Assembly (NCBI GenBank): GCA_002503885.1
Contig: DASQ01000130.1
Span: forward strand, 1 to 36,795
Length of the DNA stretch: 36,795 nucleotides
Direction: 5' to 3'
From: Methanoculleus marisnigri
Lineage (GTDB): Archaea; Halobacteriota; Methanomicrobia; Methanomicrobiales; Methanoculleaceae
The notes beneath the pieces were generated by a model that was not told the DNA's origin, ran no database searches, and saw only the letters and a program-made list of their open reading frames with translations. Numbering within the stretch: the stretch's first letter is position 1; the number at the start of each line of letters is the position of its first letter. The translations under genes were made by a program, and so were the position numbers. This document shows positions 28,244 to 36,742 of the stretch, piece after piece.

Positions 28244-30888
28244 TTGACCTCCTGCTTTAAGACGCTCTCAATGATGCCCTTCACGTCCACCGGGGAGCCG
28301 TAACTGCTCTTGCCGGGGTCGGTTCCATCCTCGCCGTAGCAGAACTGGATGATCCGGCCGCCTGTCGTCCGGACAGTGCCGTCGTATGCCACCTTGAGGT
28401 CCTGCAACGCGTTGATCATCCGCCGCTGGAGGTAACCGCTCTGCGACGTCCGGACCGCAGTGTCCACAAGACCTTCACGCCCACCGATAGCATGGAAGAA
28501 GAACTCGGTCGGGGAGAGGCCGCTCTTGTAACTGTTGGTGATGAACCCATGTGCTTTTGCACCGCGCTCGTTCCGCCGGAAGTGCGGCAGGGTCCGGTCT
28601 TCGTAGCCACGCATGATCCGCTCGCCACGAACAGACTGCTGCCCGAGACATCCGGCCATCTGCGTCAGGTTCAGCATCGACCCACGGGCGCCGGAGACCG
28701 CCATCACCACGGCGCTGTTGTCCATCCCGAGATGCCGCCCGGCTATCTCACCGGTGCGGTCACGGGCCTTGCCGAGCACCTGCATGATCTGCATCTCGAG
28801 CGTCTCCTCAAGCGTCCGCCCGGGCATCGGCTCGAGTTGCCCCTCGTTATAGATCTTGATCCGGCGCTCGACGTCACTGAGGGCACCGTTGAGCACCTCG
28901 TCAATCTGGCCATACTCGGTCCGGGTCAGGTCTTCGTCGTCGATACCGAACGAGAACCCTTCGAGCATGATACCCCGGATCGAGAGTTTGGTCACGTCAT
29001 CGATGAACCGGGCTGCCCGCTTCATGCCGTGCTGCCTGATGATCCGGTGCAGGATCTGGCCGTCGAACGCGCCAATCCCCTTCTTGTCGATGGTGCCGGT
29101 GATCAGGTTCCCGTTGACGACCCGGACGAACGCATCGTTCTCGCACATCTCCCGCTTGCAGGTCTCACAGTTCTGGCACGACGAGGCCTGGAAGAGCATG
29201 TTCAGATCGTCGGGGAGGACGAGCGAGAAGACCTGCTTGTTGGTCCAGAGGGGCTTCCCGTCATCATCCAGTTTGTCAGGCTTGGGCAGGTGCTCGATGG
29301 GCAGGTGCTGGGTGAGGTAGAGCGTCTCCTCTTTGCTGAAGTGCCGGACCGTGTGCGTCAGGAGGAAGATGCCCGATATGTGGTCGTGGATACCTCCGAT
29401 GATCGGACCACCGGTCCTCGGCGAGAGGATGTTCGCCTGCACCGAGACCAGGATCTCGGCCTCGGCCCGTGCCTCCTCGGTCTGCGGGATATGCAGGTTC
29501 ATCTCGTCACCGTCGAAGTCGGCGTTGTAGGGTGGGCAGACGGCCGGGTTCAGCCGGAAGGTCTTCCCATCCATCACGACGACCCGGTGGGCCATGATGC
29601 TCATCCGGTGCAGCGAGGGCTGCCGGTTGAAGAGGACAATATCCCCGCCTTTTAACTGCCGCTCCACGGTCCAGCCCGGCTCGAGCATCTCCGCGACCGT
29701 CTCCAGGTTTGCGTCCGACAGGCGCATCCTCCTGTTGTCCGGCCGAATAGCGTAGTTCGCACCACAGGGTGACTTGATGGTGGGGCGCTCGGGGCCGTTT
29801 AAGACGTACTGCCTCAGTTCATCGATGTTGAACGGGGTCACCCGGATGGGAAGCGTCATCTCGTTTGTGATGGCAAGCGGGATCCCGACCTCGCCGATGG
29901 AGAGGTTCGGGTCGGGAGAGATCACCGTACGGGCCGAGAAGTTCACACGCTTACCGGAGAGCGATCCGCGGAAACGTCCTTCCTTCCCTTTGAGACGCTG
30001 CGAGAGGGTCTTTAGGGGCCGACCGCTCCGGTGCCGGGCGGGCGGACACCCTGCCACCTCGTTGTCGAGGTAGGTGGTGACATGGTACTGCAGGAGTTCC
30101 CAGAGGTCCTCGATGATCAACTGGGGTGCACCGGCGTCCTGGTTCTCCTTGAACCGCTGGTTGATCCTGATGATGTCCACGAGTTTGTGGGTCAGGTCGT
30201 CCTCGGACCGCTGCCCGTTCTCGAGGATGATCGAGGGGCGCATCGTGACCGGCGGGACCGGGAGGACGGTGAGGATTGTCCACTCCGGCCGCGCGACGTC
30301 GGGGTTGACCCCGAGAGCCCGCAGGTCGTCGTCCGGGATCTTCTCGAGGCGCGCCCGGATGTCGGCGGGGGTCAGCTTGTGCTCCACCTTTCTCCCGTCT
30401 TCCACAAAGACTTCGGAGAACGTGGTGGGCTTCTCGAAGTTGATCTTGAGCTGCTGCTCTCCACAGTGGGGGCAGACCCGCTCTTTCTTGATATCCTTCT
30501 CGGAGACGAGTTCCCCTGCAAGCTCGCTGTCTTCGGGGCCGATAATCTTCTCGACCTCTTCCGCCGTCATCAGCAGCCGGGAACACGACCGGCAGGAGAC
30601 CCGCAGGAGTTTCCGGATCAGCCGGGTGTACCCGACGTGGATGACGGGCTTCGCGAGTTCGATGTGCCCGAAGTGACCCGGACAATCGGCTGCCTTCTGG
30701 TCACAGGTCTTGCACCGGAGGCCCGGATCGATGACACCCAGGTTCAGGTCCATCAGACCCTGCGGGTAGGGAAACCCATCGTCGTCATAGGTGTCCGCCC
30801 AGATGATCTTCCGGACGCTCATTTTGCGGATCTCCTTCGGGGAGAAGAGCCCGAACTCGATCCTTCCAACACGTTTTGGACTGGTCAT
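28240..30888 (-). CDS. rpoA1: DNA-directed RNA polymerase subunit A'
   Basis: An 882-residue A' subunit carrying the catalytic centre. The N-terminal clamp zinc site is C59-x2-C62-x6-C69-x2-H72, with further Cys pairs near 98-101 and 149-152. The invariant metal-binding N-A-D-F-D-G-D lies near residue 456. The conserved bridge-helix region follows toward the C-terminus and continues into A''. It starts 21 nt after the rpoB1 stop. Length and motifs are normal for methanogens. Confidence 0.96.
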   Translation of the reverse strand: MTSPKRVGRIEFGLFSPKEIRKMSVRKIIWADTYDDDGFPYPQGLMDLNLGVIDPGLRCKTCDQKAADCPGHFGHIELAKPVIHVGYTRLIRKLLRVSCRSCSRLLMTAEEVEKIIGPEDSELAGELVSEKDIKKERVCPHCGEQQLKINFEKPTTFSEVFVEDGRKVEHKLTPADIRARLEKIPDDDLRALGVNPDVARPEWTILTVLPVPPVTMRPSIILENGQRSEDDLTHKLVDIIRINQRFKENQDAGAPQLIIEDLWELLQYHVTTYLDNEVAGCPPARHRSGRPLKTLSQRLKGKEGRFRGSLSGKRVNFSARTVISPDPNLSIGEVGIPLAITNEMTLPIRVTPFNIDELRQYVLNGPERPTIKSPCGANYAIRPDNRRMRLSDANLETVAEMLEPGWTVERQLKGGDIVLFNRQPSLHRMSIMAHRVVVMDGKTFRLNPAVCPPYNADFDGDEMNLHIPQTEEARAEAEILVSVQANILSPRTGGPIIGGIHDHISGIFLLTHTVRHFSKEETLYLTQHLPIEHLPKPDKLDDDGKPLWTNKQVFSLVLPDDLNMLFQASSCQNCETCKREMCENDAFVRVVNGNLITGTIDKKGIGAFDGQILHRIIRQHGMKRAARFIDDVTKLSIRGIMLEGFSFGIDDEDLTRTEYGQIDEVLNGALSDVERRIKIYNEGQLEPMPGRTLEETLEMQIMQVLGKARDRTGEIAGRHLGMDNSAVVMAVSGARGSMLNLTQMAGCLGQQSVRGERIMRGYEDRTLPHFRRNERGAKAHGFITNSYKSGLSPTEFFFHAIGGREGLVDTAVRTSQSGYLQRRMINALQDLKVAYDGTVRTTGGRIIQFCYGEDGTDPGKSSYGSPVDVKGIIESVLKQEVK

Positions 30889-30909
30889 AGTTTGAAACTG
30901 CCCCCTCTC

Positions 30910-32724
30910 TTATACCATATCATCGAGTCTCAGGCGGGGAGCAATGCCCATACTCTTCATCTCGTCGAGGAGGAGCTTGAAGGCATAGCTCATCTCGACG
31001 GGGTAGATGTCGGTCTCGCCGCCGCAGGCAAGGCACCGCGTGACTTTCCTCTTCCGGTCAAGCATCGCCACCATGCCGCACTTCGCACAGACCCACTGGG
31101 TCACCTTATCCGACTCGTCAAGCAGCCGCTCCTTTAAGGCCATGGCCGCACCGTGACCGATCATCACATCCCGCTCCATCTCACCGAACCGGAGACCACC
31201 CTCACGGGCACGTCCTTCGGTCGGCTGGCGGGTGAGCACCTGCACAGGACCGCGCGACCGCGCATGCATCTTGCTCGATACCATGTGGTAGAGCTTCTGG
31301 TAGTAGATGACACCGATGTAGATGTCGGCTGCAAACTGCCGACCGGTGATACCGTCGTACATCACTTCGCGGCCATTGTGCGCGAACCCGAGTTCCTTGA
31401 GCGAACCCCGGAGGTCCGTCTCGCGCTCGCCGCGGAAGGCTGTCGCATTGATCCGGCGGCCCTCGAGGGAGCCGACCTTGCCGCCCAGCATCTCGAGCAT
31501 GTGCCCGATGGTCATACGGCTCGGGATTGCATGGGGGTTGATGATCAGGTCGGGCGTCATGCCCGACTCGGTGAACGGCATGTCCGCCGAAGACTGGATG
31601 AGCCCGATGACACCCTTCTGCCCGTGGCGGGAAGCGAACTTGTCGCCCACCTCTGGAACCCGGAGGTCCCGGGTCCGGACCTTCACGAGGCGCGAGGAGT
31701 TCTCGCCCTCGGTGATGATGACGGTGTCCACGATGCCGTGCTCGTTGCTCCGCATCGTGACCGAGGTGTCGCGCCTTTTTTCGACGGCGATGAGCTCGCT
31801 CGTAGGCTCCTCGAGGAACCTCGGCGGGGAGGTCTTCCCGATCAGCACATCCTTCTCGCGGACAACCGTCTCGGGGTTGATGACGCCGTCGACGTCAAGG
31901 TTCGCGTAGAACTCGGAGCCGTGCGCGCCGGAGACCTCTTCGTCCGGGACCTGGATCTTGTCGACCTGGCCGCCGGGGTAGCGCCGCTCCTCGCCGTCGT
32001 AGGTGCGGAAGAAGTGCGAGCGTCCGAGGCCCCGGTCGATGGAGGCCTTGTTGATGATCAGCGCATCTTCAATGTTAAATCCCTCATAGGAGATGATCGC
32101 GACGACGAAATTCTGGCCTGCAGGCCGGTCGTCGGAACCGATCGCATCGGAGGTCTGGGTGAAGGTGAGCGGCTTCTGGACGTAGTGGAGCATGTGTCCC
32201 CGCGTGTCGGGGCGGAGTTTCATGTTTGCAGAACCGAACCCGAGCGCCTGCTTGACCATCCCGGCACCCATGGTGACACGAGGACTGGCGTTGTGCTCGG
32301 GGAACGGAACGTGCGCCGCACCGATACCCAGGATGAGCGAGGGGTCGATCTCGAGATGCGTGTGCTCGGGGGTGAGATCCGCTTCGTCGATAGCGATGAA
32401 GAGATCTTCCTCCTCTTCGGCATCGACAAACTCGATCGCACCTTTCCGCGCTACGTCCGCGAAGGTCATCTCGCCGTTTCGGAGGTGTTCGATATCGTCA
32501 GTGGTCACCTGCGGTTTGCCTTCGCGGACCACGATCAGTGGCCGGCGCGCTCTGCCGCGATCGGTGTGGACGATGACATCGTTGTTGAATTCCTTGTAGG
32601 AGACGTTGACCTCGGCGGGGATCTCGCCGCGCCGGCGCATATCGCGCATCCGCCCCACCAGGTCCCGGGGGTCATCCACGAGCCCGATAAGAGCTCCGTC
32701 AACGAAGACACGTGACTGCCTCAT
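30910..32724 (-). CDS. rpoB1: DNA-directed RNA polymerase subunit B'
   Basis: A 604-residue B' subunit, the C-terminal half of the split second-largest subunit. Visible features are the hybrid-binding G-D-K-F-A-S-R-H-G-Q-K-G motif, the R-E-G-G-L-R-F-G-E-M-E-R-D region and a C-terminal zinc ribbon C-A-K-C...C-L-A-C-G-G. Splitting of rpoB into B' and B'' is characteristic of methanogens and haloarchaea. ATG 32724 overlaps the rpoB2 stop (ATGA). Confidence 0.96.
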   Translation of the reverse strand: MRQSRVFVDGALIGLVDDPRDLVGRMRDMRRRGEIPAEVNVSYKEFNNDVIVHTDRGRARRPLIVVREGKPQVTTDDIEHLRNGEMTFADVARKGAIEFVDAEEEEDLFIAIDEADLTPEHTHLEIDPSLILGIGAAHVPFPEHNASPRVTMGAGMVKQALGFGSANMKLRPDTRGHMLHYVQKPLTFTQTSDAIGSDDRPAGQNFVVAIISYEGFNIEDALIINKASIDRGLGRSHFFRTYDGEERRYPGGQVDKIQVPDEEVSGAHGSEFYANLDVDGVINPETVVREKDVLIGKTSPPRFLEEPTSELIAVEKRRDTSVTMRSNEHGIVDTVIITEGENSSRLVKVRTRDLRVPEVGDKFASRHGQKGVIGLIQSSADMPFTESGMTPDLIINPHAIPSRMTIGHMLEMLGGKVGSLEGRRINATAFRGERETDLRGSLKELGFAHNGREVMYDGITGRQFAADIYIGVIYYQKLYHMVSSKMHARSRGPVQVLTRQPTEGRAREGGLRFGEMERDVMIGHGAAMALKERLLDESDKVTQWVCAKCGMVAMLDRKRKVTRCLACGGETDIYPVEMSYAFKLLLDEMKSMGIAPRLRLDDMV

Positions 32725-34262
32725 GCCGTCTCTCTCCGGAGGGCGATGACGCCCATATCGTACAGAATATTTTTCACTTCCTCTTCGTTGATAACGCCCT
32801 TGCTGATCTCAACCATCTGGGCGAAGTTCTTCACCAGTCCACAGTTCGGACCCTCAGGGGTCTCGCTCGGACAGATCCGACCCCATTGGGTGGGGTGCAG
32901 GTCACGGGCCTCGAAGTGAGGCTGCGAGCGGGAGAGCGGGGAGATGACACGCCGGAGATGCGAGAGCACCGCCATGTGGTCCACCCGGTCCAGGAGCTGC
33001 GAGACACCGGTGCGCCCGCCCACCCAGTTGCCGGTGGCAAGTGGATGCAGCAGCCGTTCGGTCAGGACGTCCGCGCGCACGGCGGTGCCTATTGAGAGGT
33101 CGCGGTGGCGCATGCTGGCCCGCTCGAGCTGATACTTCACGTCCCGTGTTAAGCGGTTGAGCGAGATCCGGAAGAGGTCTTCCATCAGGTCGCCAGCGAG
33201 TTTCAGCCGCTTGTTCGCGTAGTGGTCCTTATCGTCGATCCGGCGCCGGTCCAGCACCAGGTCGAAACATGCCTCGGCCATGCGGCCGAGGAAGTGCGCC
33301 TTTGCGAGGCGGACGCCCTCGACTGTCGCACGGTATGTGGGGTCTTCCTCTTTCAAGCCCACCGGCATCAGGTAGTTCAAGTGCGGAAGGAGGTAGTTGT
33401 CGAGGACAAACTCCGCCCTCTTGCGCTGGTAGTCCCGGGTCTGGTTGGGAGCGAGTTTTTTCCCGACATACATGACGCCGTCGTCGACGGTGTCGCACTC
33501 GCTCTCTTCCAGGTTCTGCATCATGAACGTGAGGATCTCCTCGTCGGTCGAGACCGCTTCCACGATGTCGTGGTCGCCCTGGAGCCCCAGCGCCCGCATC
33601 AGGTCAACGAAACGGAGGTGCCCGGCGACCGAGGGGAACGAGACCTCGAGCAGGTTCTTGCGGTTCCGCTCGACGATCACGAGCGCCCGGTAGCCCCGGT
33701 ACTGCGAGAAGACTTTGGCAACGTAGATCCGCTCGTTGTAGCGCTCGGTGAACTCGGTCATGATCTTGTTGGAGGCAAGGTCTTCGAGGGTCATCAGCAC
33801 CCGCTCTGTGCCGTTGACGATGAAGTAGGCGCCGGGGTCGAGGGGATCTTCGCCATGCTCGGTCCGCTCGGTGTCGTTCATGTTGTAGAGGTTGCAGGCG
33901 GCCGAACCCACCATCACCGGCAGCTGCCCGATGACGGTGACGATCGGATCCCGCGGCTCTTCGCCCTGGATGAGTGTCATATCGAGTTGAATGGGTGCCG
34001 CATACGTGAGGTTCCGGAGGCGCGCCTCGCTCGGGAAGAGCTCGGACTGCGACCCGTCCGCCTCACGGACACGGGGTTTTTTCACCTCGATCTTGCCCAG
34101 TTCAACCCACACGGCCTCTTTTCCCTTCCCACGGGTCTCAATATCGGTCTCGATAACACGTTGCTCGTCGACGACTTTCTGAAGGTTGTACAGGAGGAAG
34201 TTATTATAAGAGTCTAACTGGTGGCGCGCTACATGCTCCCGTGAAAAATATGCTCTCGACAA
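32721..34262 (-). CDS. rpoB2: DNA-directed RNA polymerase subunit B''
   Basis: A 513-residue B'' subunit, the N-terminal half of the split second-largest subunit, with protrusion and lobe domains. It ends with the conserved P-S-E-T-P-E-G-P-N-C-G-L-V-K-N segment followed by the split point. It starts 42 nt after rpoH and runs into rpoB1 with a 4-nt overlap. Confidence 0.95.
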   Translation of the reverse strand: MSRAYFSREHVARHQLDSYNNFLLYNLQKVVDEQRVIETDIETRGKGKEAVWVELGKIEVKKPRVREADGSQSELFPSEARLRNLTYAAPIQLDMTLIQGEEPRDPIVTVIGQLPVMVGSAACNLYNMNDTERTEHGEDPLDPGAYFIVNGTERVLMTLEDLASNKIMTEFTERYNERIYVAKVFSQYRGYRALVIVERNRKNLLEVSFPSVAGHLRFVDLMRALGLQGDHDIVEAVSTDEEILTFMMQNLEESECDTVDDGVMYVGKKLAPNQTRDYQRKRAEFVLDNYLLPHLNYLMPVGLKEEDPTYRATVEGVRLAKAHFLGRMAEACFDLVLDRRRIDDKDHYANKRLKLAGDLMEDLFRISLNRLTRDVKYQLERASMRHRDLSIGTAVRADVLTERLLHPLATGNWVGGRTGVSQLLDRVDHMAVLSHLRRVISPLSRSQPHFEARDLHPTQWGRICPSETPEGPNCGLVKNFAQMVEISKGVINEEEVKNILYDMGVIALRRETA

Positions 34263-34304
34263 AACACTTCTGTCTAACAGATGGATCAGCTCCCGGCCTC
34301 TGAA

Positions 34305-34556
34305 TTATTTCTTTGGTCTCTTCACAACGAGCCTGTAGGCTTCGGCTCTACCTGCCGTGCGACTGTCTCGAGTGATCCGGATGACGTTCCCGACATCGCC
34401 CCCGATAGCCTTTACTGCAGGATCGTCATGATACATTTTTGGCAGTTGCTCTAAAGAGATATGGTACGTCGCAAGAAGGTTCGTGACCTCTTCTCCGTCC
34501 ATAATTTGATGGTCCGGAACCATCTCATGGCTAAGTACGTCAAGTGAAGTGCCCAT
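34305..34556 (-). CDS. rpoH: DNA-directed RNA polymerase subunit H
   Basis: An 83-residue subunit H (Rpb5 C-terminal domain homologue), the first gene of the polymerase operon. V-L-S-H-E-M-V-P-D-H near the start and the closing Y-R-L-V-V-K-R are diagnostic. ATG 34556 is chosen because GAGGTG lies 7 nt upstream; the ATG at 34571 overlaps that site. The GAGGTG sits in the last codons of a possible 20-codon leader frame. Confidence 0.93.
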   Translation of the reverse strand: MGTSLDVLSHEMVPDHQIMDGEEVTNLLATYHISLEQLPKMYHDDPAVKAIGGDVGNVIRITRDSRTAGRAEAYRLVVKRPKK

Positions 34557-34560
34557 CGCC

Positions 34561-34623
34561 CTACACCTCACCGACGAAAAAGTTGCGTATCAGATGCATC
34601 ACCTTGTTAAAATCCATAGACAT
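34561..34623 (-). CDS. Possible 20-residue leader peptide upstream of rpoH
   Basis: ATG-TCT-ATG-GAT opens a 20-codon frame (M-S-M-D-F-N-K-V-M-H-L-I-R-N-F-F-V-G-E-V) ending in TAG 4 nt before the rpoH start, with the rpoH ribosome binding site inside its last codons. It begins 12 nt after the tRNA-Lys 3' end. Such spacing would allow translational coupling to rpoH. There is no clear ribosome binding site of its own and it may be chance. Confidence 0.25.
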   Translation of the reverse strand: MSMDFNKVMHLIRNFFVGEV

Positions 34624-34635
34624 CGCCCATGGCAA

Positions 34636-34709
34636 CGGGCCCAAGGGGATTTGAACCCCCGACCACCTGGTTAAAAGCCAGGCGCTCTACCTAACTGAGC
34701 TATAGACCC
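34636..34709 (-). tRNA. tRNA-Lys (UUU)
   Basis: A 74-nt cloverleaf on the minus strand. The acceptor GGGTCTA pairs with TGGGCCC (with G-U pairs) followed by discriminator G73, typical of archaeal tRNA-Lys. The D arm is GCTC/GAGC, the anticodon stem CCTGG/CCAGG holds loop CTTTTAA with anticodon TTT, and the T loop reads GGTTCAAATCC. No intron and no encoded CCA, which would be added by the cca product. It sits only 79 nt upstream of rpoH on the same strand. Confidence 0.95.
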
Positions 34710-34750
34710 CGCTCGTACTGCCATCCAGCATTATTACAACGCGAGAATAG

Positions 34751-34759
34751 TATAAATAA
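34751..34759 (-). promoter_or_regulatory. TATA box of tRNA-Lys, possibly also of the rpo operon
   Basis: The minus strand reads TTATTTATA, about 45 nt before the tRNA 5' end, so a short 5' leader is expected. I see no comparable TATA box between the tRNA and rpoH. Confidence 0.5.
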
Positions 34760-34897
34760 TTTACTTGCAGGCGTATCATATCATTCGCAGTCTAACGATA
34801 TAAACTTTTCAATACGCCACCCGTTGCAGACCTACCGGAATGTTTAATGCTCTCTAAACATCCTGTTCATGTATATTCTCCCGGACAGGGTGCCCAC

Positions 34898-35329
34898 ATG
34901 AGTCCCTTGAAAAACCGTGCCGATGCGGTCATATCCGCCATATCATGGGTGACACTGGGCGTATACCTGCTCATCGCCGCCTCCCTCTCCCTGCTCGCGA
35001 TCTTCTCCTTCTACGATGTTATCCTGCAGGTACCAGCGCTCATCCATACCGAGGATATGACACAGGGCGTGCTCCAGGTGCTGCACGCGCTCCTCCTGAC
35101 CCTCATCATCGTAGAGATCCTGGAGACCGTGACGGCATACTTCAGGACCAACAGGGTGCTGGTGACACCGATCCTGATCGCGGGCATCACCGCGATGGTG
35201 CGGCGGGTGCTGACCTTCGGGGTCGAGCCCGTCGAGCCCGTCGACATCGGCATGACGCTTGTCGCCATCCTCGTGCTGACGATCGCGATCGTCTTTATCG
35301 GGAGACAGGAACACGCGGATAATAATTAG
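34898..35329 (+). CDS. PsiE-like membrane protein
   Basis: A 143-residue protein with four predicted membrane helices, resembling the phosphate-starvation-inducible PsiE family. The run L-H-A-L-L-L-T-L-I-I-V-E-I-L-E-T-V followed by P-I-L-I-A-G-I-T-A-M-V-R-R-V-L is the family hallmark. ATG 34898 has AGGGTG about 5 nt upstream; ATG 34847 would add 17 polar residues and has no good ribosome binding site. A TATA-like GATATAAAC lies near 34796-34804. Family function is unknown. Confidence 0.75.
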   Translation: MSPLKNRADAVISAISWVTLGVYLLIAASLSLLAIFSFYDVILQVPALIHTEDMTQGVLQVLHALLLTLIIVEILETVTAYFRTNRVLVTPILIAGITAMVRRVLTFGVEPVEPVDIGMTLVAILVLTIAIVFIGRQEHADNN

Positions 35330-35391
35330 GGGGTCCTGGAGAAGAGAGGAGTTCCGGAAGGCTGCCCTGACCAGTTTGGCCTGCCTGCCAC

Positions 35392-35442
35392 CTCACGGTT
35401 CTTCGCAACCGTGAGCGCGCCGGTCCGGGAAGGGGCCCCTTC
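35392..35442. terminator. Hairpin and palindrome between convergent genes
   Basis: CTCACGGTT-CTTCGC-AACCGTGAG (35392-35415) has a perfect 9-bp stem, and GAAGGGGCCCCTTC (35429-35442) is a perfect 14-bp palindrome. They sit between the PsiE-like gene and the opposing response regulator and may stop both transcripts. GGTTCTTCGCA is shared with the hairpin at 13683. Confidence 0.4.
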
Positions 35443-35463
35443 AAAGTAGGGAAATGAAGCCGA

Positions 35464-36099
35464 TCAATGGACCTCGAAGAGATCTGCAAACTGGGTCCGG
35501 ACCTGGTTTAGACGCTCTTCCTGGAGCCTGATGCTCGCCGCCATGCTCTTAATGGCCCTCGTGATGTCCTCGCCCATTCCCGTCCGGGCGTCCTTGATGC
35601 TGTAGGTGGTCTCCAGGATCTTCAGGAGGCGCCTGTTGATATCGACACTTTTGGAAAGGCGTTCGTATTCATCGACAATCCGGGCGTCCACGCCGGCCTC
35701 GCGCGCCCGCTTGATGTCAGCGGCGATGGAGTGCCGGCGTGCCAGCACGTGCTCGATGGCCTCGTAGAGCTGATGGTGGGTGGTAGGTTTGAGGATGTAG
35801 TCCTCGATGTAAGCGCCGTATTCGTTGGCCTCCTCGGGCGTGAGGGGCTTGGCGGTCAACATGAGGACGGGGATATCCCGTGTCGCAGGGTTGGTCTTGA
35901 TCCTCCCGAGCGTCTCCCAGCCATCCATCGGCTCCATCATGATATCCAGAAGGACCAGATCCGGGGGGGTCGCATTCAGGACCTCCAGACACTCCTCGCC
36001 GCTAAAGGCGGTGATCGGTCTGTATCCACCACGCTCCAGCATGGTAACAAAAACGTCGACGATCATGGGGCTATCATCGACAGCCAGTATTGTGTACAT
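35464..36099 (-). CDS. Response regulator with C-terminal helical domain
   Basis: A 211-residue protein with an N-terminal receiver domain (about 1-120) and a C-terminal helical, coiled-coil-like region of about 90 residues instead of a DNA-binding domain. Receiver residues are D8-D9 in V-D-D-S, phosphoacceptor Asp in L-L-D-I-M-M near 53, T in M-L-T-A-K near 82 and K in L-K-P-T near 104. ATG 36099 shares one base with the roadblock-gene stop (TGATG) and has GGAGG 4 nt upstream. Output is probably protein-protein interaction. Confidence 0.85.
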   Translation of the reverse strand: MYTILAVDDSPMIVDVFVTMLERGGYRPITAFSGEECLEVLNATPPDLVLLDIMMEPMDGWETLGRIKTNPATRDIPVLMLTAKPLTPEEANEYGAYIEDYILKPTTHHQLYEAIEHVLARRHSIAADIKRAREAGVDARIVDEYERLSKSVDINRRLLKILETTYSIKDARTGMGEDITRAIKSMAASIRLQEERLNQVRTQFADLFEVH

Positions 36100-36500
36100 C
36101 ACGCCTCCTCTCCGATTCTGACTGCTATATCTAATAACTGTCTCTGTACTCCTGGGAGATCTACAGACTTATCTATTACCGCTGTGATCAGGGCGGCCTG
36201 CCCAGCACTCAAAATGAGGATTGTAGCGTCGGCCGCGGTGATCGTGACCATAGACGGCCGCTCTATGTTGGCACTGCCACAAGCTGCCTCCGCCGATGCA
36301 ATGACCGTTGCACACATCGTTGCGAAAAGAGACGACGAAAGGCCCCCTTCCGGGAAGTACTTGCCCATAATTATGCCCTCACAGGATACGAGGGCGCATG
36401 CAGCGACACCGACGACGGATCGGATCTCATCGATGCGTCTCCGGGCACTCTCTTCCACGAAGGGATGAAAACTCATCTGATTAACCCCGGCATATCTCAT
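36099..36500 (-). CDS. Roadblock/LC7 domain protein
   Basis: A 133-residue roadblock/LC7 (MglB-like) protein. These dimers regulate small Ras-like GTPases and are common in methanogens. The family core is seen in V-V-G-V-A-A-C-A-L-V-S-C-E-G-I-I-M-G and the later T-I-T-A-A-D-A-T-I-L-I-L-S-A-G. The TATA box near 36517-36530 puts transcription start at about 36500, fitting a leaderless ATG 36500; ATG 36476 (M-S-F-H-P-F) is the alternative. It is translationally coupled to the response regulator, but no GTPase lies in the window. Confidence 0.83.
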   Translation of the reverse strand: MRYAGVNQMSFHPFVEESARRRIDEIRSVVGVAACALVSCEGIIMGKYFPEGGLSSSLFATMCATVIASAEAACGSANIERPSMVTITAADATILILSAGQAALITAVIDKSVDLPGVQRQLLDIAVRIGEEA

Positions 36501-36530
36501 TGAGATATCTGCGTCGTATCATATATCAAT
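36492..36530 (-). promoter_or_regulatory. Promoter with start-site inverted repeat for the roadblock/response-regulator operon
   Basis: A TATA-like sequence ATTGATATATGATA (minus, 36517-36530) is followed by ATATCTCA-T-TGAGATAT (36492-36508), a perfect 8-bp inverted repeat around one base at the predicted transcription start. The layout is the same as at the secreted-protein promoter. Confidence 0.45.
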
Positions 36531-36742
36531 ATCGAATCAGCATTGCTCCAGACCTGCCTTTAGCTCACTTTTTGCCACGATTAGCGGACGATTGCCGTCC
36601 CTGAGGCAGAGGACGCTGCCGTGGCAGGCCAAAACGTCTTTGCGGCATCTTCACGGAACCGAATTGCGCAGACACCTCCAGACGTTTATGCTCCGGGTTT
36701 ACCCGGGAAAGAGTATATCCTGGTTCAAAAAACGCATTCAAG

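Noticed and set aside
27830..32715. Long plus-strand open frames opposite the RNA polymerase genes (for example 28492-29655 and 31153-32715)
   Set aside because: They are shadows of highly conserved rpo genes caused by high GC content, with no ribosome binding sites or family motifs.
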